This document shows positions 48,501-60,677 of a stretch of 64,000 bases of DNA, piece by piece; position 1 is the stretch's first letter; every line of letters starts with the position of its first letter. Source of the DNA: Termitomyces sp. T153 (Eukaryota; Basidiomycota; Agaricomycetes; Agaricales; Lyophyllaceae); NCBI GenBank assembly GCA_018296165.2, contig JACKQL020000027.1, positions 372,001 through 436,000 on the forward strand, written 5' to 3'. A program made the translations under genes and the position numbers. Under the pieces are notes generated by a model. It worked only from the letters and a program-made list of their open reading frames with translations, was not told where the DNA came from and made no database searches.

Positions 48501-50539
48501 CAGCAGGGGTTGGGTGTGCATAGGGAGGTTGATGTGGAGGCGTTTGCGCCTGGGCCGTTTAGGAATACGGTTCAGTCGTTTTGGCCTACGAGGAGTGGTG
48601 GGAGTAGGACGGGCGGTCGATCTCGTGGTTCGCCGACGAGAGGGACAGGGACGGCTCAGAGTCAGAGCCAGACTCAGAGTCAGTCGCTCGTTGCGCCGCC
48701 TTCGCTTCCGCCGCTTGCGTTCGAGGAAGATCATAGAGTTCAGACTCATCAGAGGCTTGGTCTTGGTCGGTCCAGTGGAGATGTGGGTTATGGTCGTGTC
48801 TGTGCGTTGGGTTCGTGTCGTTGACTTGTTGCTTCTTTAGGTTAGGAATGAGGCTGGTGAAGGGTCTGTTGCGCAGGTGTGTGTGTGTTTTCGTTGTGTA
48901 TTTTTTTGGGATGTGGTGATTTAGGTGTTTTGGATAGCTTCGTGCTTTGTTGAATAGGCGTCCTGTGGCTGATGGAGCTGCAAGTTCTCAAAGAGTATGT
49001 TATTTTCTTTGTTGTTTGACGAGTTTTGTTGATTGGTTTGCAGTTTGGTGATTTTCTTGATTCGCCGGTTTGTTTTTTTTTTTCGTCGATTTGGTGATTT
49101 TATCGTTGGTGAATCTTGGATTTCCAGCTCGATGTTCTCGATCGGATTTATATGCCTCAATCAAGCTCACTTTCAAGTTCTACTGATGTATATCCACCTG
49201 CCGACGAGCGGAGTGTGTTTGACGGTCCTAGTCCCGGCTGGCTTCCTGATGATGATAACACGTCCCCGATGAGGTCTTCTGCGTCTAGCTATCGACCCCC
49301 ATGGAGAGCGCCCCGACCACCGCCTAATCCGCCCCCTGACTTGCATAGTTTCCTGAATCGCCATCGTCGGACGGAGGCTGTTGGGCGGGAGACAAGGCGA
49401 CCGCCTCCGCTGCGTGGACATGAAGATGGGTTCAGTCATGCTATTGAAGCTCTCCGGAATGGGGGGTCGGGTATGGGTGCTGGGCGGTCTCAGGAGGTGG
49501 CGAGTAGGATACAGCGTGAGGCGTCGCGAGAGCCGAGAGGATGGGCGTCTGTGTCTCCGTGGGGTCTATTGGAGGGCAGTGGTTCTTCTTCTTCTTCGAG
49601 GCAGACGAGTAGTGGTGGGAATGATCAGTCGGACGGTGAGGGGTCTGTGTTCCAGCGGAGGAGGAGACAGGCGCATGCGCATGCGCATCCTTTGGATCCT
49701 TTCCAGATGGATGTTAGCGATGATGAGATTGATGTTGTGTCTGCTGTGTTTCAGGATCGTGCGAGGGTTTTCAATAGACGTGTTCGTGGGCCTGGGGAAG
49801 CGCCTGTGTTCCCTCGTCGTATACCTGCGTTTATGAGAGCGAATAGTGCAGCTGCGAGGAGGGGTAGGCCTTTGGGTGATTATGTGGTGCGTTCTTTTTT
49901 TTGAGCGCCTCTTCCTGGTTGTAATGGTTCTGTGATCAGCGTGATGAAGATTGGAATAGCGACTATGAGAGTCTTCTTTCGCTTGCTGCTCAGCTTGGGG
50001 AAGTGAAACCACGGTGCACACCGGATAATGTTATCGATAGCTTGGAAAGTGCGGTGTATAAGGATTGGAACACTCCCGATAGTGACCATCGATGCCCTAT
50101 CTGTCTGGATGACGTACGTCCTCTTTTTTTTTGAAATTATAAATTAGCAATGTGGCTGAGGTTGTGTGTGTGGCTTAGTATCTACCGGATGATCCTGTTC
50201 TTAAGCTTTCTGGATGTTCTCATTGGCTGCATAGCGAGTGCTTACGGGTGCGTAGTTATGTGTGATCTTTTTTTTTCTTGCTGACGATTATCATCCATCT
50301 AGCAATGGCTAAGAAGCGCTACTACCTGCCCAGTCTGCCGCGAGGCCGTCGTCGGTCCTGCGCATAGAACGTCTTTTGACTCTTCTAATGAAGCTGGACC
50401 AAGCCAGAGAAGAGGTCCGAGAGACGGACCTGGGGGAAGTGGCAGCAGTGAAAGTGGAGGTGAAGGCGCATCTGGCGCTGCTGGCAGCTCCAGTGGCTTG
50501 TCAGCGCTTGACCCTCGAAGGCCTCGACGGTTTCTTTGA
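45546..50539 (+). CDS. Large RING-H2 zinc-finger protein, probable E3 ubiquitin ligase
   Basis: Ten exons (45546-46011, 46062-46451, 46575-47204, 47284-48782, 48841-48876, 48938-48994, 49128-49886, 49940-50113, 50179-50247, 50303-50539) give 1438 residues. The first about 1280 are low-complexity: Asp/Ser runs near residues 65-95, a long acidic block encoded by GAC repeats near 46760-46900, Glu/Arg heptads, an Arg-Glu array near 47290-47350, and Ala and Pro tracts. Residues 1331-1372 form a complete RING-H2: C-x2-C-x15-C-x-H-x2-H-x2-C-x10-C-x2-C, with the E2-contact Ile (CPIC) and Trp (QWLRS) present. A Gly/Ser-rich tail follows. The domain supports E3 activity; substrates are unknown. Exon junctions in the low-complexity part are less certain than in the RING part. 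It could be two genes, but the frame is continuous across all ten exons. Confidence 0.82.
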
Positions 50540-52007
50540 AATGATTAGCCGGATATCTTGATCAGCGTCAAGCGGGAATCATTGGAACTCACCCCCCCCC
50601 CCTCTCCCTCTTCATCTTCATCTATCGCGAAATCGAGTCTGCAAATGTGTGTACATATATCAGTCTGGTATTTTTTTTTTCTTGTCTGTTTTAATTTATT
50701 TTATTGGTCCCTTTGCATCTATGGTTTTCATGCTTATATTCTCGTTTATGTCTTCTTTTTTCTTTTTCTTTTTTCGTTGTTGTTGTACTCATGCATTTTA
50801 TTGTACACTATGCAGTTTGTAGCATTTTTATTGACATTTCTTTTTTTTTGAAATTTCGAGGAGGGATTGATATACAGGGGATGATGTAGCTCCCAGAATT
50901 TTCGAAGTCGTGAGAACGTTGGGTCATGTTTGTTCTCCGAGTCGAGGCTATGGAGAATAGTTACCCAGGAGATAGAGGTAAGTTTCGGATTACAAATGTT
51001 TGGGGGAATCATCGGTCTGGGTACGAGTTCCCGTAGAAATCAATACCCAGGCTTTGTTTGCTATGCTTCAATTCGAGTCTTTGTAATAGATATCATTATG
51101 GGCGGTGAACAGATAAGCGGAAAATGTGGCGCAAGTCCGAGATTTTTTTTCTTTTTGGCACTAATAGTGAGGATAGAAATGGTTGATATATTGATAGGTC
51201 AAGGGTGAACATTCATACATAATCAAAGAATGATAAAATGGGGAAGGCAAGCAGTACTGAGACTTGAGATGAGCAAAAGGGTTGTTTAACTTGCATAAGT
51301 AGGAATGTGGGATTACACAAAGAGTCCTCGAGTTGTGGCTAGTGGACTGTGAGAACATATCTTGGTACTAGACCAATGAAAGGAACTGACATTTCTTGAA
51401 AATAGTTATGAATCACTCCCACAATCTTTTGGTAAGCATGAGATCAATCCATGATTCCGTGATCCTAGGGGATTTTTTTGTCAGAAATTGAGGCAAGTAA
51501 CCTTATCTTGGTGATATGTAAACTAATGGATAAGAAGAATGTTGTAAGGGGACAATCACTCTGCAGGTAAAGTCAGTGAGAGCCGGCCAGGCACAAGCAT
51601 TGAGTGAGAGTTGAGGGGGCACAGAGGCAGCCAGGAGTTGGGCAGAGGGTGAGTGCAGCAAGCTGATCATGGAGCCAATGCTGGGGGATCTTACAGTCAG
51701 ATCTATGGATGGACCTGGTGAACACTGCTATTGTTTGGTCTGAGGATATCCTATTCTGCAGACTTTCATATATACTACATCACTAGAAATGATGACTAAT
51801 ATAACTACTTCATCTGTTGGCAGTATGTATGGAAGCATAGCTAACAATTAATCTATACTGAGTAATGTCCAAGCATGTGATCCATGGAAAGTGACTAATG
51901 GGGACAGAAGGGTGTAGGGCATGACAGGCAGTATGTCAGATGAGCTAGAATGGTGGATCATCCTTGGACTAAGCCTGGAATAGAGTTGAACAGTCTTAAA
52001 GGGGCTG
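50540..52007. other. Intergenic transition from gene island to right TE block
   Basis: T-rich sequence follows the RING gene. From about 51200 CpG sites become rare, marking the start of the decayed block. No gene is supported. It ends at the TCCCT duplication (52008-52012) of element A. Confidence 0.5.
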
Positions 52008-52012
52008 TCCCT

Positions 52013-54300
52013 TGTCAGGTTCCACTGACCATGGGGGCTCAGCTACACTGGGTGAGTCCTTACTAGGCAGACATGATTCCCTGCACTGACAACTGGGCAT
52101 TCAGAGGTGTCCCAAACACTGGGGACTTGTGAGGATAGTGGGTGGAGATTGATCCAAGCAAGTCCGGGGAGGTCCAGAGGAGTAGGGGACAAGCTGAGGG
52201 GAAGGGAGATGGGCTTGGTGGGGTTCAGGCACAAGTCCATATGCAAGTATTGTGGGTGTGGAGGAGGTAGAGGCTACATGAGTGATGGAAGCAGAGCCAG
52301 AGTTTGATGGGGGATCAATGGAGGTTGATAGAGTTTGGAGCCAAGCATGTAGTGAGGTCCGGAGTTGGTTAAAGAGTGTCTGGGATTTGTAATTGTAATT
52401 GTGGGGTTTGTGAAGGCGTTAAGGTTGGGAAAGATAGGAACACAATGGACAGAACAGATCAAACAAGACAAGATGGAGTCGAATGAAATGAGATGGAGCC
52501 AAGATGAGATTGAGATGAGAACGAGAATAGATTCAGGTGGAGATACAAAATGATAATGAAAATAATAACGGAATAGAGACAAGACAAGACTGGGAGACTG
52601 AGAGTAAGAAAATGAGACATGGAACACAAAACACAAGAGAGAAACAACCAGACCATAGGTAATGTTAAGCAATATCAAGACTAGAGTACAAAGTGTCATG
52701 ACCCGTTCCCCGAAACCCCGCACATTGCCCATCAACCCCCGAACCCCCAAAAAAACCCCAACGCTCCACCAAACTTCCGCCCATGCCCCACGCCTATTTC
52801 GGCTAACTCTGATGCCTCCCCGGCTAACTCCGACGGCCCCCTGGCCAACTTCGGTGCCTGCCCCGCAGCCACTGACACTTACCCTGGGCCTCCCAAACCC
52901 CGAGAACCACCCCCGCTGTTCCCGATCTTCACCACCCAACATCAACTCAACACCCTGGCTCCTCCGACCTATTCCAGAGTATCACGACAACCTCGGGGCA
53001 ACCCACATCCTCCAATGATCCCATCAACATATCAGCGCGGCACGATCCTCGATCACAACCAACACCCGCCCACTCCGTCGAGCCCCGCCAAGCCCTGCCG
53101 CCACAGCTGACGTACCCCGAAATCCTCCGGTAGTCAGTATATAAGTCATCGAGTAGCTCTTCGTACTCTAGTCTTGATATTGCTTAACGTTACTTATGGT
53201 CTGATTGCTTCGTGTCTCGTGCCTCATTTTCCTATCTCAGTCTCCCAGTCTTATCTCAGTCTCCCGGTCTTATCTCAGTCTCCTGGTCCTGTCCTGTCTC
53301 CATTTCACTATTATTCTCGTTATCGTCTTGTATCCCCACTCGAATCTACTCTTGTTCCATACCGTCTCGTCTGACGCTGTCTCAGTGACTCCGTCCGACC
53401 ATTGTGCCCAAGTCCTCATCAACCTTAACGACCTCACGAACTCCGCGATTACGATTACAAACCCTGACACTCCTTTACCAGGTCCGAACCTCACTCTTCG
53501 CTCGGTTCCAGACCCCATCAGTTCCAAATGATCTCCCATCAAACCCCGGCTCCGTTCCCATTGATCACACAGCCACCTACCCCCTTGCTTCCGCGAATCT
53601 CCCATATGGCCTGCTGCCTGAACCCCGCCAAGACCGTCTTGGTTCCTCACAATCCGACTTCTCCAGACCTTCCCGGATCTGTCTGGATCACATCCTCCCA
53701 ACTACCCACACAAGCCACCAGGGCCCGGAACGTCTTCGAGTGTTCGGTTACCAGTGCAAGGGGATCACGCCCGCCTAGTAAGGACTCGCCCAGTGCAGCT
53801 GAGCCCCTGAGGTCAGCGGAACCTGACACAAAGAGCTACTCTACATCTTATATACTGACTACTGGAGAGCTCCAGGGAATGTTGGCTGTGGCAGCAGGGC
53901 TTGGTGGAGCTTGACAGAGTCAGTGGGTATCAGTTATGATCAGAGAGTGGGCTACATTGATATGTTGATGGGATCAATTGGTGATGCAGGCCATTCTGAG
54001 GTTGTCATGATACTCCAAAGTAAGTTGGAGGAACCAGGGTGTCAAGTTGATGATGTGTAACGGGGTCAGGCATGGCAGGAGAATGGTCCCAGGGGCTCAG
54101 GAGATTCAGGGGAAGTGTCACCGACTGTGGGGAAGACATTGGAGTTGGCCAGGGGGCCATTGGAGTTAGCCAAGAATGCATCAGAGTTAGCCAGAGTAGG
54201 TGCAGAGCACTGTGGAAGTTCAGCGAAGTGTCGGGGGAGGTTCTGGGGGGGCGGGGAGTTGTTGGGCAATGTGTGGAAGTCCAGGGAATGGGTTGTGACA
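52013..54300 (-). repeat. 3' LTR of the family A element, split by a nested LTR
   Basis: Parts 52013-52693 and 53834-54300 join into one 1148-bp LTR matching the right copy at 60678-61822 and the solo copies at 3694 and 10988. It starts TGTCAGG and ends TTGTGACA. It is CpG-poor compared with the LTR nested in it. Confidence 0.92.
52694..53828 (+). repeat. Young family A solo LTR nested inside an older family A LTR
   Basis: 1135 bp, starting TGTCATGACCC and ending CCTGACA, flanked by the perfect duplication CAAAG (52689-52693 and 53829-53833). It is in opposite orientation to its host LTR and retains many CpG sites. A TATA motif (AGTATATAAG) is at about 53137-53146, giving the transcription direction of the family. 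Three copies of a roughly 20-bp CTCAGTCTCCC repeat lie at 53233-53290, just downstream of the likely start site. No internal region is attached. Confidence 0.95.
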
Positions 54301-57300
54301 TCACCCCCCCTTTCAATGTCAAGACCCTTGAGATGCAGGGTGCAGGTTGGGAATTGGCAGGGGTGTGGGAGTCAAAGCCAAGTAATATTGATCAATCTGC
54401 AGTGAATGATGGCAGTGTGGGAGGTGAAGTCAAAGCATGGTTGCCACTTCGTCAGGGGGTTCTTCCCAGTCAATTGAAAGACTTGGACATACCCCAGAGT
54501 TCCCCCAAAAATCTCTTCCATGTCCTCCAATCACTCAGCTCCATGGTTTTCCAATGCAGACGAGGTGGTGGTGTATGACAGCAAGGGGGAGGAGTTTGAG
54601 CACCGGCATTGGGTTGGTACCATGTACTGGGGTTGTAAGTAGTGTCTACTTGTTTTTTCGGAGTAATTGATGGAGCTTTGCAGAGTGGGTTGCAATGGTG
54701 TTGGGCTCTTCTGGAGGCTCTACTCAAGAGAGGGGCTTGGGACAGACTAGAGTTTGTCCTGTGGAGTTGAGTTTGGCAGTGGGGAGTGGGGAGGGAGTTC
54801 CATAGGTGCAGCAAGTTCCACAGGTGGAGGTGATGGTGGAGGAGTTCACAAGGGCATTGGCATGGGCTCGGAGCCCCTCAACACTGGAGTGGTGTTTGAA
54901 CCAAGTCCTGGTAGTTTTCAAGCCCTTTTGGTCACATTTACTGACTGTTTGGTTATAGTGTACCCTTTGTGCTCAGCAGGGCAAGCTGTGCAAATTCAAC
55001 AGGCCCTCTGTGGGCTTGCAACATGACACCTCTATATGCCTTCTATGCCATATAAGGCATGAGAAGTGCTTAATTTCATTGGAGTGGCAGGCGGTGTGCA
55101 TTGCCACAGAGCAGGGGTAGGACGAGGGTTGGGTGCAGGGGCAACTGGGTGAGGCATGGAAGGCCAGGATGTCAGGGGAGGGGGGTGCAGGGTGACCTGC
55201 AGGGAAGGTGGGACCTCTATGGGGTGGGTGGAGGGAGGGGGTGCTGGCAGTGGTGGATAAGGAGAAATGGAGGGCCTCCCTGCTGTTGAAGGCAGGGCCC
55301 AGCAAGAGGCCACAGGGACACAAGTTGATGGCGGGGCCTCTAGGGCCTCACTTTTACTCTCTTACCTTGGGTGCACCATTAGAACAGGCTTCAAGTTCCC
55401 CAGAGCCCCTACCTTCAATCACAGGGGTTTTCCTATGTTGGCAGGATGGCATTGACAGCATGAGAGGGGGAGCTCTGATGAGTAAGGGAGGATCTGGATG
55501 CAGCACAGAGAGAGAAGGGGGTGCTGCAGCAGGAGCAGGACACCTTAGTGTGAGTGGTGATGGAGCAGGTGTTGGAGTGCGGGGTTTGCAGGAGCATCTG
55601 ATGCAGTGGGAAGTACAACTCATGGAGGTGGTGGAGGGGTGGCAGGTGGCATTGGAGGGTGGTTCATTGTGGGCAGAGCTGGAGGCAGTGGGGCAGAGAG
55701 AGGATTGGTTGGCTAGTGAGGCCACCTCAGGCCATGCAGAGGTTCTTCATAAGTATCTCCCCAGTTCTCTATTCTGTTGCTAACAAATAATTTTTGGTTA
55801 GGCTGGGTGCAGGAGCACCAAGTTCTCCTGGATGGTGCCTCTGCGGCACTGGCGTCAATCCAAGATGAGTTGATGCAGATGTCCATGGATCACACTCTGG
55901 AGCTTCAGCAGGGGATGGCAAGGATGGAGAGGTTGCTGGCAGGGCATCAGCAGCGCAATGCAGTGGCCCTGGGGTCATGGTGGGAGGTGGTGGTGGATGT
56001 GGAGGAGGCCTTGCCAGGGTTGGCAGAGGTTCTAGTGGTGATGCAGGCCCAAATGGAGATTGATTTGGGAATTGGGGAGGAAGGGAGGGGGTTTCCCAAG
56101 GGAGGGAGGGGTTGAGGGAGCAGTCAGACTCTGTCCTCTTGTTGCTCTGCACCCTGTTGCCTACCCCCTTTTTATTGTATTATATCATTGTTAATGCAAT
56201 TTTGGTTGATGCTCCTAGGTGCATGTGGTGAGCTTTAGTTTGTATGAGGGTAAGTAAAAACATGCAGAGATGTGGGTGGGAGTTGAATCCCTAGTAAGTC
56301 TAGAGGCAGGGGTTAAGCCCATTGTTTGCCATCTGTGTTGGCTAGTCCCAAGGTCATTGCAGAACTTAGCAGAGTATCATAGGAGGGAGTCCCAAGGCTT
56401 GACGGAGTGTTGGGAGTCTTCTTGCAGGGTTCCATTGCATTTTGGGGCATTGATAGCAGCATTGTTGGGCTTGGCCCTTGGGGTTTCAGACCAAAGTTGT
56501 AGGGGTTGTCCTCTATCTGCAGTGGGGTCAAGCATTGTACTAGTTAGGGGAGCCAGACCTCCAAATCTTTGGAGTGCACTTGATGGTGGCTGGCAGTTTT
56601 GTTTTTTCTGTTGGTGTGGCTTGCAGAGGGGCAGAGGCCTTCTGGTGGTTTGACCCTTATGCCAACATGGGTGGCAGAGATGGTGGAGGTCCTTCTTGAT
56701 GACAGTGGAGGTGGTGGAGTGAAGACCCTTATACTAACACAGCTGGTGGAGATGGCGGAGGTCTCTTTGGATGGTGGCAGGGGTGGCAGGGTGAAGTTTG
56801 TCCTTGGAGGTGGGGCCAGTCAGAGGCAGAAGTCCTTGATGGCATAGAGGTGTGGTCCCAGTGTGAGGTGGTCCTTGTAATAGTTTATCAGGGGACTGTT
56901 CCATGGGCCAGCTATGCTGTGAGTTGGATTAGTGTGGGTGCAAAGGTACTCCCTTAGGGTAGGTGTTGCCATTCTTTGGTTGTTGGTGTCCGGGCTTTGT
57001 ATTTTAGTGGGTTTGCATGTGGTGGGGGTTTGTTGAGCTCCAGAGTATTGTATTTCATCAGAGGTGTACTGGGTTTGGGCCTTGCTGCACTCTGGAGTAT
57101 TGGCCCTGGTTGAGGTTGTGCTCTAGAGTATTGTGTTTAGGGATGGGTGTGCTTGGGTAGTGTTTTGGTGTGCTCTAGAGTGTTGTTGACAAGGGGGCAG
57201 AGTTCAGGGTGGCCAGTCTCAATGAGTTTCTTCTGGTCCAGAGTTGAGGTTTGTGAGTTCTAGGCCATTTAGGTGACCTTGCTCTCTATTCCTAGCCAAG

Positions 57301-60300
57301 GATAAGTCCAGAGATAGTTAGAGAAGTCTTATGTAGTTCTGTCATTCTCTAGAACTTGAGGTGCTGCCTGGGTTGAATTGGTGGAGGCCTCTTTTTGGCG
57401 GAGGCAGCGTGGGGTTCAGTTGGTGACTATCTCATCCTAGCAGAGGTGCTCTGGGGTGAGGGGGAGTCTGGGGGCTGTTGTCCCATGGGTTATTCCTCTT
57501 GGGATAGGTGGTTCTTTTGGTGGAGCTGTGTTAGGGGACTGTATTGAGGGCCTAAAGGTTACTGGTTTGTTGGCAGAGTGTGCAGGGCCAGTGGTATGAA
57601 GGCGGTGTGGGAGTTGGTGGTCTTTCATCCCTTCCTAGGGTGGAGCCAGTAATGGGGTGGTGTGAGGGTTGGCAGAGTGTTGGCCTTGCTGGCAGAGCTC
57701 TTTTATGCTTGGTGGATTGGGGCAGGGTTAGTTTGGGGTGAGCTCAGGGCCTCAGGCAGTTCTTTTTGTTCTTTTTCAGGGCAGAGCTGGCAGCAGAGGT
57801 GATGGGGAGTTAGCAAAGGGTTGACTTCACTAATGGAGCTCTCTTGGTTTTGGTGAGATGGAGTGGGATTGGTCTGCATGGGTTCAGGGTGTTGTTTCTT
57901 TCTTCTGGAGTGGGAGTTAGCAGTGTGGGGTTGTGGGATGAGGGTAGCCTAGTGGGTGGTTCATTGATAGAGTTAATTCTGAAGGTGATGTGGGGGGAAA
58001 AGGGGGTCTGGGGAGCATTTGGTTGGTCTGTTGTTTCTATTGTATGAACCAGAGGTCTGGAGTCAAATGTGGGGATTGGAATTGGTTCTTAACTTGTTAG
58101 CGGGGCTGTGTTGGAGGCAATGTGAGTTGAAGGAGAGGCTCTGGAGTTGGGTTTTCCTCTTTGTTCAGTCAGTGCAATGAGCAGATGTTTAACGGATGTT
58201 ACCACTGAGTAGCAGAGTTGTTGCATATGGTGGTGGCTCCTGGAGTCATGTTTGTATGTGAGGAGTGGGTCTGGCTGCCTTCCAGGGCTTTGGTGATTCT
58301 AGCCATTATCCCTTTGTGCAAAGTCTTTTGCTGCATTGGGGGAGATGGTCATTCATGATCATTGGAGGGCAGTAGAAGTTGGTCACAGGGGGACATCAAT
58401 CTGGGACTTCAAGGGGGTTCACAGTGGGGTTAGGGTAATCTTTCATTTGTGCTCTGGAGTGGTCTGGAGGTCGCTATGAATGGGGGCAGGGTAGATCTTG
58501 GCATTGTGGGGCGATCATCTAAGTTTTTGATCAGGGAAAAGGTGCCGCTTCTTTAGAGGGCATCATTGGTTCCTTGATTGTCAGGGTGGAGTCAGAGGGG
58601 CTGCCTCATCATTCTGGGCATCTGGATCAATCTCTGTCAGTGTGGTTAGATTTTGCTGGGGATGTTGTAGAATTCAGGGGGAAACTACTTGGGGGGTCCT
58701 GGAGTTTATTCTCTTGTTGGGGAAGCATTTTGTCAGGGGAGGGGAGCGGTACAGTGGCAGGTCTGGGGCTCCATGAGTGGGTTGCAGCATGTGATGCCCT
58801 TGCTGGTGGGGCAGCACTTTCTTCAATGTTGAGTTGTCATTGGAGGGTTGTGGCATCCTTCCAATGTCAATTTGGGATGGGTAGCAACAGGGGAAAAACT
58901 AATCACTTCTTATGGGAGGCATCAGCAATTTTAGGGCACTCCAGAGAAACTACTTCATATGGAGTTTGTTTCTGGGTACTCCAGTGGTATGGTCCTGGTT
59001 CAATAAATGTCTCCCAGTGTATGAGCAGGGTTTTGTGGAGTTGTTATCCAGCAATTTCTGATTGCAGGGTGGGTGCTGCAGGGCATCATCATTTTGGTTG
59101 GTGTTGTAGGTCCTTTGGGTTGGATGTCAGAGTCAGGGCAGGGGCCCCAGAGTTGCATTGCCAGAGTCCAGAGTTGTATGGGGAGCTTTGGAGTGGCTCA
59201 GAGGAGTTGGTCAGGGCAGCCTTGACCTGGCGCAGCATTATTTGAGCCATTGAGCTCACTTGAGTTGCTTAGTGGGCAAGCCCTCTAGAGATGTTAGAGC
59301 ATATGTTCTTTATTAGTTGGGGTTTTTGGAGCTTGAGAGGGTTGATCAAGGGTTTCAGGGATGATGGTGGGGCTTCCCCCTCCCTTATATGAACATGTCA
59401 GTGAGTTCAGAGTACTCTGGGGAACTACTTTGCATGGGATCCTCTTTTCTCCTATAGTTCATTCTGCTGGGGTGATTCCAATGCTGGAGGTTCTTTTGCT
59501 GGAGATGGCATAGTTTGGTGGCGGAGTTCTTGTCTGATGGCGATATGTGGAGGGGGTTGCCATCAGGTGTTTTCAATGTTGGAGGTTCCAGATTGAATGG
59601 GGAAAGTTGTCAATGTAGTGAGTGAGGGTTCTGGAGTAGTCACGGGGGTGCCTGGAGTGGTCCCTTATTGCAAGTCAGGGCATTGTGATTCATCCAGGTG
59701 ACTTTGTGGAGGTTGAGGGAGTGCTTTCAGAGTGTGTTCCCAAGTTGGCAGGCAGAGGTGCAAGTTCCTTCCTTTCTTGGCCACCTTGGGGCTTGGGAAT
59801 TCCTTGGTCTTGTTCCAGAGTTGTTAGAGGCATCAGGGTCCTTCCAATTGTTGGGTGGAGGTAATGGCCAAGTCAACCAAGGGGTCCTAACTGACTCTGG
59901 AAGTGGTTGCTGGGGTTGGGCATAGCATTGGTCTTGAGGTCTTGCTCTGTTGTTGGTGGGGTTACTGGCTTGAGCTTAATTCCAATGATGGTAGAGCTAG
60001 TGTGGGAGGGTGGAATTTCTTGGGGGTGGGTGCAGGTGAGAGTTGGATGGTCTGCTGGCATGGTAGTGGGGTTCTGCTATTGGGTTACAATGCTATTGGG
60101 GACTTGCTGGGTTTGTCCTGACAGCTTGCAGAGTTGCTTGTAAGTTGGTGGATCCAAAGGTGGGCTTCAGGGAAGCACATTCTCAGTGGTCTCATCATTG
60201 TTCTGGCGGAGTTGGCAATCTTCTTCATGCAATGGGTGATTTTTCACAGCGGGTTTGTGTTATTGTTATTGGAGGGGTGGGGGTGCGGTGCTGGAGAAGT

Positions 60301-60677
60301 TTGTTGATCATTGGGTTAAATTATTGCCAGGGTTTAGCATGCTGCTTTTGGTGACATTGGAGTCAACCTTTGTGGGGAAGTGGAGCTGGCAGAGTGGGTG
60401 GGGGAAGGGTGGGAGGTGGTCTGTGAGAGTGGTGTAGGGTTGGGTGTAGGTGGGGAGGGTGTCTATGGAGAGAGCTGTTGTATGGGTATAACTGGAGCAG
60501 AAGGGACATTTGGTGTCAGGTCTATGACTCAATGTGCCTTGGCAAATTGGGCAGGGCCATATGAATCATAAGGGTTTCCAGGCACGGGTCGACTATAGAC
60601 ATTGGAAGTGTTTGGCAAATGTGTGTGCAGAGCTAGCACAGACATTATGAACAGAGTAAAGTAGAGTCTTGATATTA
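54301..60677. other. Internal region of the family A element
   Basis: 6.4 kb, CpG-poor and strongly strand-biased (G and T rich on +). On + (antisense to the element), frames 55208-55783 and 55777-56115 have coiled-coil-like composition (LQEHLMQWEVQLMEVVEGW; LLDGASAALASIQDEL), and a possible intron with a GCTAAC branch site and acceptor lies between them at about 55753-55800. On the sense strand the matching frames are Pro/Ser-rich and look like shadows, although a short stretch ending before the purine tract (NPSTWYQPNAGAQTPPP, near 54650) is protein-like. The frame 58574-59245 (+) has no recognised domain. I assign no function. Confidence 0.45.

Noticed and set aside
58574..59245. 223-residue plus-strand frame in the family A element
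   Set aside because: Trp/Gly/Ser-rich composition from G/T-rich decayed DNA; no recognisable domain, so not called as a gene.
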